Positions 1 to 5,733 of a stretch of 8,499 nt of DNA are shown here, piece after piece (positions within the stretch are counted from its first letter, which is position 1; every line of letters begins with the position of its first letter). Position numbers and translations under genes: made by a program. The notes under the pieces were generated by a model. That model saw only the letters and a list, made by a program, of their open reading frames with translations, was not told where the DNA came from and did no database searches. The stretch is taken from NCBI GenBank assembly GCA_030637065.1, contig DAOVVQ010000165.1, positions 1 through 8,499 on the forward strand, in the 5' to 3' direction. The stretch comes from Planctomycetota bacterium. GTDB lineage: Bacteria > Planctomycetota > Phycisphaerae > Sedimentisphaerales > Anaerohalosphaeraceae.

Positions 1-930
1 AAACGTATCGGCAATATGTTTCCAGCGGCCCGGATTGATATGCCCGATTTCGATGACCTTGTGCAATAGAAGGGGGGCCATCTGGCCTGCTTCGGTGAGT
101 AACGCCTCAACGGACTTGCCTGGCGAGTATTTTTCGTGGATGAGCCGGGCAAGCTCTTTGGGGTTGTTCATCGCGTATTCCCAGCCCTTGAGGCTTGCGG
201 CTCGAAAGGCCCTGACGCGGCTTGGATGCCTGTCGATCTCGTCTTGCGACGTAAAGATGCAATCGCCGTAGAAATCAACGCCATAGTGGTGGGGAGATAG
301 CGAATTGAATGCGACTCCGCGGCTCTTGAGTTCGCCGGCATAGGCTGTGCTGTAGAGGCTCATGGCGTCCGTCTTGCCGGCAATGAGGTCTTCGACGTCG
401 AATGTATGGTCGGTTATCTCGATATCGCCCGGCTCGATACCTTCATGGGAGATCATGGCCCGCAGGTCGGCGCCGCTTGCCGGTCGAAGCATGATCCTGC
501 GGCCAATGAGGTCGTGCGGCGTGCGAATATTCGATTCAGCCAGAGACATCAGGGCGATCGGAGAGTGCTGATAAATGCACGCCAGAACCACAACCGGTTG
601 ACCCTCGGCGCGGCGAAGGAGCAGGTCCGGCATTTCGACGCCATATTCCGCCTGTCCGGAGACGACGGTCTCAATGAAGTCGATACCGGGGCCGCCTTCT
701 ATTATTGTAACGTCAAGGCCGGCGTCCCGGTAGAAACCCTTCTCAAGGGCCGCATAGAACCCGGCGAACTGGAACTGGTGCTTCCACTTGAGTTGGAAGC
801 TGACTTGGTCGAGTTCGAGTGTGCCGTCAGACTGGGCCGCTGGCGTCTCCGCCAAAGCGGATTGCAGCCATAACACCGACGAGATCATGCAGACAATGAC
901 TATTTTAATGGTCTTGTTGCACTGCTTCAT
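1..930 (-). CDS. NMT1/THI5-like ABC-type substrate-binding protein, 3' end cut by window edge
   Basis: The frame is open for 310 codons from an ATG at 930 to the left edge, with no stop. Residues 1-27 form a signal peptide (basic start, hydrophobic core, ending QSALA). Residues 43-310 read as a periplasmic binding fold of the NMT1/THI5 (SsuA/ThiY-like) family: VSFQLKWKHQFQFAGFYAAL at 43-62, GFYRDAGLDVTIIEGG at 65-80, YGVEMPDLLLRRAEGQPVVV at 96-115, FQHSP-like IYQHSPIAL at 119-127, and IGHINPGRWKHIADTF at 295-310. Such proteins bind small, often pyrimidine- or amine-like ligands outside the membrane. The LKWxHQFQFAG signature and the GHxNPxRWxHIADT ending are, to my knowledge, typical of versions where this domain is the sensor of a longer membrane kinase or GGDEF protein, so the missing C-terminus may hold a TM segment and signalling domains. 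No permease or ATPase gene is visible. The Shine-Dalgarno site before 930 is weak; Met15 is a less likely start. Confidence 0.85.
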   Translation of the reverse strand, partial: MKQCNKTIKIVIVCMISSVLWLQSALAETPAAQSDGTLELDQVSFQLKWKHQFQFAGFYAALEKGFYRDAGLDVTIIEGGPGIDFIETVVSGQAEYGVEMPDLLLRRAEGQPVVVLACIYQHSPIALMSLAESNIRTPHDLIGRRIMLRPASGADLRAMISHEGIEPGDIEITDHTFDVEDLIAGKTDAMSLYSTAYAGELKSRGVAFNSLSPHHYGVDFYGDCIFTSQDEIDRHPSRVRAFRAASLKGWEYAMNNPKELARLIHEKYSPGKSVEALLTEAGQMAPLLLHKVIEIGHINPGRWKHIADTF

Positions 931-1014
931 TTGGTCTGAAGTATCAATAATACCGTAAAACCTCACCTGCCACGCCCCCCTAAGCCGATAAACGCCGCTG
1001 GGAGCATAGACGAT

Positions 1015-1074
1015 ATTATATCATCGACCAAAACAGCCCCGATTGAACAATAATTCCGCCTCATCAACCAAAAC
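1015..1074 (-). promoter_or_regulatory. Direct repeat with adjacent -10 box upstream of the binding-protein gene
   Basis: On the plus strand TCATCRACCAAAAC occurs at 1021-1034 and again at 1061-1074, exactly 40 bases apart (about four helical turns), with one difference in 14 bases. Read on the minus strand, the proximal copy runs straight into TATAAT (1020-1015), a perfect -10 hexamer about 85 bases before the ATG at 930. No good -35 hexamer is present at 16-18 bases, which would fit an activator-dependent promoter. The repeats are seen; the regulatory role is inferred. Confidence 0.35.
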
Positions 1075-1248
1075 CGGCCTGCAGAGCAACATCCCGTACC
1101 CGATTTGGAGCCCGAATCCCAAAAAACCCTCAGCGCCAAAGCCACCGCAGTTTCGAGCCTTTGGACATTAGAAATTGATGTTTGTTTGGGATTTAGCGCT
1201 TAGAAAGTAGGATTTGCATAAATTTTAGCCGAATGCGAAAAGGCAGGA

Positions 1249-1300
1249 ATCCGCCTCTGGCGGATGCTATTTAATGCTGGATTCCCGCTTTCGCGGGAAT
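1249..1300. repeat. REP-like double hairpin
   Basis: Two perfect short hairpins lie 15 bases apart. The first has 7-base arms ATCCGCC / GGCGGAT (1249-1255, 1259-1265) with a TCT loop. The second has 8-base arms ATTCCCGC / GCGGGAAT (1281-1288, 1293-1300) with a TTTC loop, followed by GACAAA. This layout and the ATTCCCGC-TTTC-GCGGGAATGACA word resemble dispersed intergenic palindromic elements of many bacteria. It sits about 140 bases beyond the 3' end of ppiC and could also stabilise or end that transcript, but no T run follows on the minus strand. Confidence 0.65.
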
Positions 1301-1438
1301 GACAAATCGCACGTGACACTTGGCTAAAGTGTTACGGATTTGCAACCGCAAGATGGATAACAAATCCCTACCCACATGGAGGGCAGTTATCCGCGCAGCC
1401 CCCCATGTCAATCCAACCACTGTCGCCTGGCGCTATTG

Positions 1439-1720
1439 CTATTCGGTTCGGCTGGTGATCTCTATCAGGTGGAAGCCGAAGTCGGTTTTTACCGGGCCGA
1501 GGACCTTGCCGACGTCGCCGCTGAAGACGACCTCGTCGAATTCCTTGACCATCTGCCCGGGGCTGAACTCGCCTAAGTCGCCACCGGTCTTGCCGGATGG
1601 GCATTTCGAGTGTTCCTTTGCCACGTCGACGAAATCCGCACCGCCGTCGATCTGACCCTTAAGATCCTCGCATTCCTGCTCCGTGTCCACCAGAATATGT
1701 CGTGCCTTTGCTGTTGCCAT
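1439..1720 (-). CDS. ppiC: Parvulin-type peptidyl-prolyl cis-trans isomerase
   Basis: This 93-residue protein speeds cis-trans isomerisation of peptidyl-prolyl bonds during protein folding. It is a single parvulin (rotamase) domain without a signal peptide, so it acts in the cytoplasm, and it equals E. coli PpiC (93 residues) in length. Visible family motifs are ARHILV with His8, HSKCPSG with Cys40 at the position of the catalytic Cys/Asp, GGDLGEFSPGQMVKEFD at 47-62, and FGFHLI with His84. The ATG at 1720 is preceded by AGGAGA at a 5-base spacing, which settles the start. The gene has its own candidate promoter and lies 92 bases downstream of the ThuA gene on the same strand. The family assignment is very secure; individual substrates cannot be told. 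Confidence 0.96.
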   Translation of the reverse strand: MATAKARHILVDTEQECEDLKGQIDGGADFVDVAKEHSKCPSGKTGGDLGEFSPGQMVKEFDEVVFSGDVGKVLGPVKTDFGFHLIEITSRTE

Positions 1721-1773
1721 AATTGTCTCCTATTCGTCTTAGCCAATAAATAATAACGAAGTTAACTCCCCAT

Positions 1774-1801
1774 ATAATACCATCACCCGGCAAATCATCA
1801 A
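1774..1801 (-). promoter_or_regulatory. Candidate sigma70-type promoter of ppiC
   Basis: On the minus strand TTGATG (1801-1796) is followed after 16 bases by TATTAT (1779-1774). That is 4 of 6 and 5 of 6 matches to the consensus boxes. Transcription would begin near 1767, giving a leader of about 45 bases with the AGGAGA site. The boxes lie between the ThuA stop codon and ppiC, so ppiC need not depend on read-through. Confidence 0.4.
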
Positions 1802-1812
1802 CCCGAATCTTT

Positions 1813-3462
1813 TTAATCGCGGATTGCGTTCTTTTTTGCGGCGTTTTTCATTACTTCGTATAGGGTTTTGCCTTTGTAGGGGCCCTGCTGGGAGGTTTTG
1901 ACTTTTTTGCTGTCCCATTTTCCCTGCACTATGGGCCAGACGAAGGTGAATCCTTCGGTCTTTTGCCGGTCACCATAGCTTTTTGTCAGGATGTCAGCCC
2001 GCTTGTCGGGAGGCAGCTCCATAAAGTCGGCTGTCTGCAACGGGAAGTCGATGTAGAGGAGGTGTTTTTTTATTGTCCCGAGGGCTTTCATTCGCTCGAG
2101 CTTGTCGAAATCCGGGGCGAAGTTAAGGTCTTTTTTTATTCCGAACTCGGCGATCGCGGCATACCCTAACGGATCACGTAGGCCTCCGACCATGTTGACG
2201 GCGATCTGACGCCAGCCCTGGGCCTTTAGTTTCTCGAACATTTCACGGACCTGTTTCTTCGAGTGCTCGCGTGCGAAGGCCGACCAGTTATCCAGGCTTA
2301 TGATCCGCATCGGCCTGATCAGCGGCAGATCGTAAAGGGATTGGGCGGTCTGGAATAATGTCCCTTTGTCATATTCCCAAAGGCTTACTCGCGGAGTTAT
2401 CTGGCAATCCGGCGCACCGGCCTTGATCGAGGCGTTCAGGAATTGCAGCACTGTCATGGGAGGCTTGCCCTTTGCAACGGGGACAAGAGCATCGGCATCG
2501 AGCCTGCCGTCGGTGTATCGCTCGAGAACCGAAGGCCTGAAATCCTCGATCATGGCCAGTATCTGATGGGCATTGTAATCGACCGGATCCCAGCGGGCGG
2601 CTTCGGACCTTTGACCCCTGTTGGATAAGGGTCTGATGCGGAGGTAAAGCCCATCCGGTATCGATGGGCTGGGCATGTCCAGGGCCCAGAAGATGCCGTT
2701 GGTGAGCAGCGTATTAAAGGCACGCATCTCGAATTCATCCGGATGCCCCAGCGATGTGTAGAAGACCCGCCCGCCGTAGATGCTGGTATTGATCCACGTT
2801 ACCGGCTCTTCGACATCCATTCCCGTAACGCGTCCGATCATCAGCGGCTTGGCGGTTTTCGCCAGCGGCGAGGTCTTATACAGCCACGAAGGGACGGCAA
2901 ATTCGTCTTTCGGCACACCGGTAAGGATGGGATGCGACCGGGCCCCTTCCGCCGCCCGGACGTACGTAATGACCTTCTCGTCGCCTTTGTGGCCTGTATG
3001 GCCCTGGTAGTTTCCGCCGAGGACATCGCGATCGAACTCGGGCCAGTCGAAGAAACCGGGCTCGGGCTCCTCGCGGCGCAGCGAAAAGGCATGGCTCGCC
3101 GTCCGGATACCGACAACGGGCTTGCCTGCGGTTACGTAATCGCGGATATGCTTCATCTGGCTTTTGGGCAGCACCTTCCGCCGGATGTAGATCACGGCTA
3201 AGTCGGCCTTTTTAAGGGCCTCGGTTCCCGGAATGTCGTTATCGCTACCCTGGCAGATGGTGCATGTAAACCCGTAGGCATTTTCGAGATGGCGAGCGAA
3301 TTTTGGCAGGGTTTGGTCGGCGGAGTATTCGTCCTCGGCGATCAGGAAGACGATATTCGGTGCAGCGGCTGTGGCGATGGGGGCCAGGAGGGACAAGGCC
3401 ATGATTATCAGGAACAATGCGTTAAAATGGTGGCTTCGGGCGGACCGCTGTTTGATTTTCAT
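1813..3462 (-). CDS. Exported ThuA-domain protein with an unassigned C-terminal domain
   Basis: The product has 549 residues. Residues 1-33 are a signal peptide (basic KIKQRSARSHH, hydrophobic core, ending ATAAA), so it is exported. Residues 35-262 are a ThuA-like (class I glutamine amidotransferase-like) domain: VGIRTASHAF at 117-126, GGNYQGHTGH at 149-158 and GRVFYTSLGHPDEFEMRAFN at 231-250, followed by NGIFWALD. ThuA domains are tied to sugar metabolism (trehalose utilisation) and are abundant in secreted planctomycete and verrucomicrobial proteins; the exact reaction is unknown. Residues 270-549 match nothing I recognise. The alternating strand-helix pattern (RVSLWEYDKG 358-367, MRIISLDNWSAF 385-396, WRQIAVNMVGG 417-427, HLLYIDF 467-473, GFTFVWPIVQGKW 504-516) hints at a TIM-barrel, glycosidase-like fold, which is inference. 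The ATG at 3462 has AAAGGA 7 bases upstream. The gene is divergent from the methyltransferase-like gene. Confidence 0.9.
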   Translation of the reverse strand: MKIKQRSARSHHFNALFLIIMALSLLAPIATAAAPNIVFLIAEDEYSADQTLPKFARHLENAYGFTCTICQGSDNDIPGTEALKKADLAVIYIRRKVLPKSQMKHIRDYVTAGKPVVGIRTASHAFSLRREEPEPGFFDWPEFDRDVLGGNYQGHTGHKGDEKVITYVRAAEGARSHPILTGVPKDEFAVPSWLYKTSPLAKTAKPLMIGRVTGMDVEEPVTWINTSIYGGRVFYTSLGHPDEFEMRAFNTLLTNGIFWALDMPSPSIPDGLYLRIRPLSNRGQRSEAARWDPVDYNAHQILAMIEDFRPSVLERYTDGRLDADALVPVAKGKPPMTVLQFLNASIKAGAPDCQITPRVSLWEYDKGTLFQTAQSLYDLPLIRPMRIISLDNWSAFAREHSKKQVREMFEKLKAQGWRQIAVNMVGGLRDPLGYAAIAEFGIKKDLNFAPDFDKLERMKALGTIKKHLLYIDFPLQTADFMELPPDKRADILTKSYGDRQKTEGFTFVWPIVQGKWDSKKVKTSQQGPYKGKTLYEVMKNAAKKNAIRD

Positions 3463-3524
3463 TATGGGTTCCTTTTATTACATGTTTTCGGGACCGGGCG
3501 GCGATTGGACGCCAGCCAGCCTGC

Positions 3525-3553
3525 ATAATAGCACGATTTTTGCTCCAAGGCAA
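3525..3553 (-). promoter_or_regulatory. Candidate promoter of the ThuA gene
   Basis: On the minus strand TTGCCT (3553-3548) is followed after 17 bases by TATTAT (3530-3525), matching 4 of 6 and 5 of 6 consensus bases. The start would be near 3518, about 55 bases before the ATG at 3462. Strength and sigma factor cannot be judged from sequence alone. Confidence 0.35.
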
Positions 3554-3575
3554 CGGCTTTTGTTTGGGTTTGGTG

Positions 3576-3604
3576 TTGCAAAAGGGGCGGTTGTGCGGTA
3601 TCTT
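3576..3604 (+). promoter_or_regulatory. Candidate promoter of the methyltransferase-like gene
   Basis: TTGCAA (3576-3581) is followed after 17 bases by TATCTT (3599-3604), each with 4 of 6 consensus matches. Transcription would begin near 3611, about 50 bases before the GTG at 3662. It would lie back-to-back with the ThuA promoter in the 199-base divergent spacer. This is a weak match and may be chance. Confidence 0.25.
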
Positions 3605-3647
3605 TGCGGGCTGACGTATTGAAAATGCAGTTATTGGGATTTTGATC

Positions 3648-3656
3648 GAGAGGTGG
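3648..3656 (+). promoter_or_regulatory. Ribosome binding site that sets the GTG start at 3662
   Basis: GAGAGGTGG ends 5 bases before GTG at 3662, a normal Shine-Dalgarno spacing. The in-frame GTG at 3653 lies inside this site and would have almost no spacing, so 3662 is the better start. Confidence 0.6.
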
Positions 3657-3661
3657 CGGCT

Positions 3662-4735
3662 GTGAGTTTTGGACCGAGATTTTTGGCTACGGGGATCGGT
3701 AGTATGCCCTTTGAGGATGTGGGGTATGCGGTTGATGTTTGTTTGAAGCGGCTTGGCGAGGCTCCGTTTTGGCCGCAGCTTCCGCGGCTGGGGCTGCGCG
3801 AGCAGATGTGCCCTCAGTATACCGAGGGGATGCCCTGCGTGGTTCTGGATGAGGCGGAAAAGCGGGTTTATTTCGATACCTCCGGCGATTCGAGCGAGGC
3901 CCTTACCGGGTTTTACGAGCATTATATCGCGGCGATGGACCCGGACGCCGGAAGCGGCGATTGTTCGGCGATGGCCATCAGCGAGGACTATTCGCGCGGC
4001 CTCTATGCCTTCGAGTCGCGGCTCAAGGCCGATGGCGCAAAGCTGCCCTTCGTCAAGGTTCATGCCACCGGGCCCTGCACCGTTGCCCTTACGCTGACGG
4101 ACGAAAATAAGCAGCTTATCTATTACAACGAGGCGTTTCGCGATGTTATCGTCAAGGCGATCGCGATGAAGTGCCGCTGGCAGATACAGAAGTTTGCGCC
4201 TTTTGCCGAGCGGGTGATCTGCTTTCTCGATGAGCCGGCCCTTAGCGCTTACGGTACGTCGACGTATATTTCGGTCGCCAGGGACGATGTTGTCTCGCTC
4301 CTGAATGAGGCTATCGAGGCGATCCATGCCGACGGCGGGCTGGCGGGGATCCACTGCTGCGGCAATACGGAGTGGAGCATCCTGATCGATGCCGGTGTCG
4401 ATATCGTCAACTTCGACGCGTTCGATTTCGGCCATACGATCGCTCTTTATGCCGGTGACGTCAAGGAGTTTCTCGAAAGAGGCGGCGTTTTGGCCTGGGG
4501 TGTGGTCCCCACATCGGATGTAATTCGCAGCCAAAGCGCAGAGGGACTCGCAGACCATCTGGAAAAGATGATGGATAGCCTCGCCGGCAAGGGGATCGAT
4601 AAGGCGACGATCGCCGAGCAGGCTATTATTACGCCATCATGCGGAACCGGCTCAATGGATGCAGCCGACGCCGAAAAGGTATTCGAGCTGACAGGCGAAC
4701 TGTCGCAGATCATGCGGAAACGTTACGGATTTTAG
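3662..4735 (+). CDS. MetE/UroD-superfamily methyltransferase-like protein
   Basis: This 357-residue protein has the single (beta/alpha)8-barrel layout of the uroporphyrinogen decarboxylase / cobalamin-independent methionine synthase C-terminal superfamily. Visible marks are FLATGIGSMPF near the N-terminus (the family's TxxGSxP motif), VKVHATGPCTVALTL at 132-146, CFLDEPALS at 187-195, IHCCGN at 230-235, and TPSCGTGS at 324-331. His231, Cys233 and Cys327 fall where MetE-type enzymes bind the catalytic zinc that activates a thiol for methyl transfer; the family's Glu ligand is not clearly present (VNFDAFDF follows). It is about half the length of MetE and lacks the folate-binding N-terminal half, so a methyl- or corrinoid-dependent donor or another thiol acceptor is likely; the substrate is unknown. 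The start is GTG 3662 (GTG 3653 would add three residues). No partner corrinoid protein or metabolic cluster is visible beside it. Confidence 0.85.
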   Translation: MSFGPRFLATGIGSMPFEDVGYAVDVCLKRLGEAPFWPQLPRLGLREQMCPQYTEGMPCVVLDEAEKRVYFDTSGDSSEALTGFYEHYIAAMDPDAGSGDCSAMAISEDYSRGLYAFESRLKADGAKLPFVKVHATGPCTVALTLTDENKQLIYYNEAFRDVIVKAIAMKCRWQIQKFAPFAERVICFLDEPALSAYGTSTYISVARDDVVSLLNEAIEAIHADGGLAGIHCCGNTEWSILIDAGVDIVNFDAFDFGHTIALYAGDVKEFLERGGVLAWGVVPTSDVIRSQSAEGLADHLEKMMDSLAGKGIDKATIAEQAIITPSCGTGSMDAADAEKVFELTGELSQIMRKRYGF

Positions 4736-4746
4736 TTTTTTTCTTG

Positions 4747-4808
4747 ACGGGATTAACAGGATTTTACGGGATTTTTTTGAACCACGAAGGGCACGAAGAA
4801 CACGAAGG
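4747..4808 (+). repeat. Two blocks of 9-base-period repeats
   Basis: Just after the methyltransferase-like gene, 4747-4775 holds three imperfect copies of an ACRGGATTW word at 9-10-base spacing. Then 4782-4808 holds three 9-base units, CCACGAAGG, GCACGAAGA and ACACGAAGG, differing only at the first and last base. I recall similar ACGGGATT and CACGAAG blocks as degenerate intergenic repeats in planctomycete-like genomes; this is memory, not a search. The last unit overlaps the ribosome binding site of the next gene. Confidence 0.75.
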
Positions 4809-4816
4809 ACGTTATA

Positions 4817-5191
4817 ATGAAAAGGATTGAGTCCTTAACAAAGATTCTGAAATATATCTCTGCATTTGTTTTCTTTGTCGCATTGTCAGCTTCTTATTGG
4901 GGAAATCATGATTGGCCACTGCCTTATTTCCTTTCAGTAGCCCTGGGGTATATTGTCATGTATCTATTTTACCCCATTGTTTTATTAGGGGTTATTTTGA
5001 TCATCGTGAAATTTCACAGATATCTTACAGGCAAGGACAAAAAGCTATTCTCTAAGTATTATAAACTGTTTTTGATCGTACTTTCTGTTAGTCTGATTGT
5101 TATTCATAAGTTTTCTATTACATCTCTACTATTATCATGTACTACCGTTTGGTTTCTCCCTGGTTATTTGTTTAGTATGGGACGGATATAG
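4817..5191 (+). CDS. Small four-helix membrane protein, AT-rich
   Basis: The 124-residue product is not recognised. It has a basic start (MKRIESLTKILK) and four likely membrane segments at about 11-28, 37-64, 84-98 and 103-120, with a charged loop at 65-83 (KFHRYLTGKDKKLFSKYYK). The ATG at 4817 has GAAGGA at 4804-4809 with a 7-base spacing. The coding DNA is far more AT-rich than its neighbours (by hand 17 of 60 bases are G or C at 5041-5100, against 40 of 60 at 4321-4380), suggesting transfer or relaxed composition. It is followed after 3 bases by a second membrane gene that shares its layout and a K-[LM]-F-x-K-Y-x-K-L motif before helix 3 (residues 76-84 here), so the two are probably co-translated and possibly paralogous. 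Function is unknown. Confidence 0.75.
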   Translation: MKRIESLTKILKYISAFVFFVALSASYWGNHDWPLPYFLSVALGYIVMYLFYPIVLLGVILIIVKFHRYLTGKDKKLFSKYYKLFLIVLSVSLIVIHKFSITSLLLSCTTVWFLPGYLFSMGRI

Positions 5192-5194
5192 TAC

Positions 5195-5599
5195 ATGAGG
5201 ATTAAAAAAGAAAAAAAAGTTACGTTTTTTATCTGGATACTTTTTTCAGTGTGGACCATCTGTCTCTTTGGTTCTTTGGTTGCTATCTCAGCGTCCAAGA
5301 CTGGTAAGTTAAGTCAAATTCATCAATTCACATGGTGGTTTTTTCTCACAACAATAGCCCTATATTGGCCGGTTACCCTTGTTCATATTATTGTATTTGG
5401 CATAGAAATAACTACTTGTTTTTATCCCAATGCCCATCCATCAATAAAAATGTTTCGGAAATATCTTAAGTTACACCTGCTTTTTCTGCTTGGAGTGGTT
5501 TTTGTGCTTCTACTATCTTATTCATTTAATGTATATCGTCTATTTTGGGATTTTTACAGTATGCTATTCATGTGCCAATACTTTTTTTCTTCATGGTGA
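5195..5599 (+). CDS. Small membrane protein, probably frameshifted near its C-terminus
   Basis: The 134-residue product is not recognised. It has a basic start (MRIKKEKK), likely membrane segments at about 10-32, 46-73, 92-111 and 115-132, and the motif KMFRKYLKL at 85-93 matching the upstream gene's loop. It starts 3 bases after that gene's stop, with only a weak GGGACGG site about 10 bases upstream, so translational coupling is likely. The frame ends FFSSW just after a run of seven T (5582-5588). Stepping back one base (or adding one T) opens a further reading to a stop at 5647-5649, adding FFMVMGNVIAEYDKTGEGVE, which would finish helix 4 and give a soluble tail. The real gene may therefore extend to 5649. 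Composition is AT-rich, like the gene before it. Confidence 0.65.
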   Translation: MRIKKEKKVTFFIWILFSVWTICLFGSLVAISASKTGKLSQIHQFTWWFFLTTIALYWPVTLVHIIVFGIEITTCFYPNAHPSIKMFRKYLKLHLLFLLGVVFVLLLSYSFNVYRLFWDFYSMLFMCQYFFSSW

Positions 5600-5650
5600 T
5601 GGGCAACGTGATCGCAGAATATGATAAGACCGGCGAAGGTGTTGAGTAAG

Positions 5651-5683
5651 TTAAATGTACCGGGTACATTTAATTAGGCCTAA
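5651..5683. promoter_or_regulatory. Two adjacent perfect palindromes between membrane pair and nitroreductase
   Basis: A perfect inverted repeat has 11-base arms TTAAATGTACC (5651-5661) and GGTACATTTAA (5663-5673) around a single G. It is directly followed by the 10-base palindrome TTAGGCCTAA (5674-5683). With a one-base centre the first is a poor RNA hairpin but a good site for a dimeric DNA-binding protein. It lies 50-80 bases before the nitroreductase start and just after the membrane pair, so it could be an operator of the former. No T run follows, which argues against a terminator. Confidence 0.5.
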
Positions 5684-5733
5684 GATTTGATTACATTTGA
5701 ATAACGAATAATTGATTTTGAAGGGGTTTTATT

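Larger units (their letters stand above)
931..1438. other. 508-base non-coding stretch between ppiC and the binding-protein gene
   Basis: No convincing gene is present. A 60-codon minus-strand frame at 963-1145 lacks any family resemblance and looks like chance. The stretch holds the upstream region of the binding-protein gene (a direct repeat and TATAAT box at 1015-1074), an AT-richer block at about 1160-1240 with recurring GATTT-like words, and a double-hairpin element at 1249-1300. The last part (1301-1438) shows nothing recognisable. Confidence 0.6.

Noticed and set aside
61..90. Possible frameshift at a G6 run in the NMT1-like gene
   Set aside because: A recount shows six G, and the frame reads GQMAPLLLHKVIEIGHINPG without interruption, matching the family's expected ending.
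406..873. A 155-codon plus-strand frame
   Set aside because: It lies antisense to the NMT1-like gene, whose motifs are unmistakable; nothing in the plus-strand translation resembles a protein family.
963..1145. A 60-codon minus-strand frame upstream of the binding-protein gene
   Set aside because: No ribosome binding site or family resemblance, and it spans the direct repeat and -10 box, so chance is the simpler reading.
3422..4558. A 378-codon minus-strand frame opposite the methyltransferase-like gene
   Set aside because: It is antisense to a clear family member, is rich in Arg/Pro/Ile/His as expected of a shadow, has no motif, and also runs over the ThuA start. It is a high-GC frame artefact.
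4813..4818. TATAAT box overlapping the ATG of the first small membrane gene
   Set aside because: It overlaps the start codon itself, so it cannot serve a leadered transcript of this gene; probably chance.
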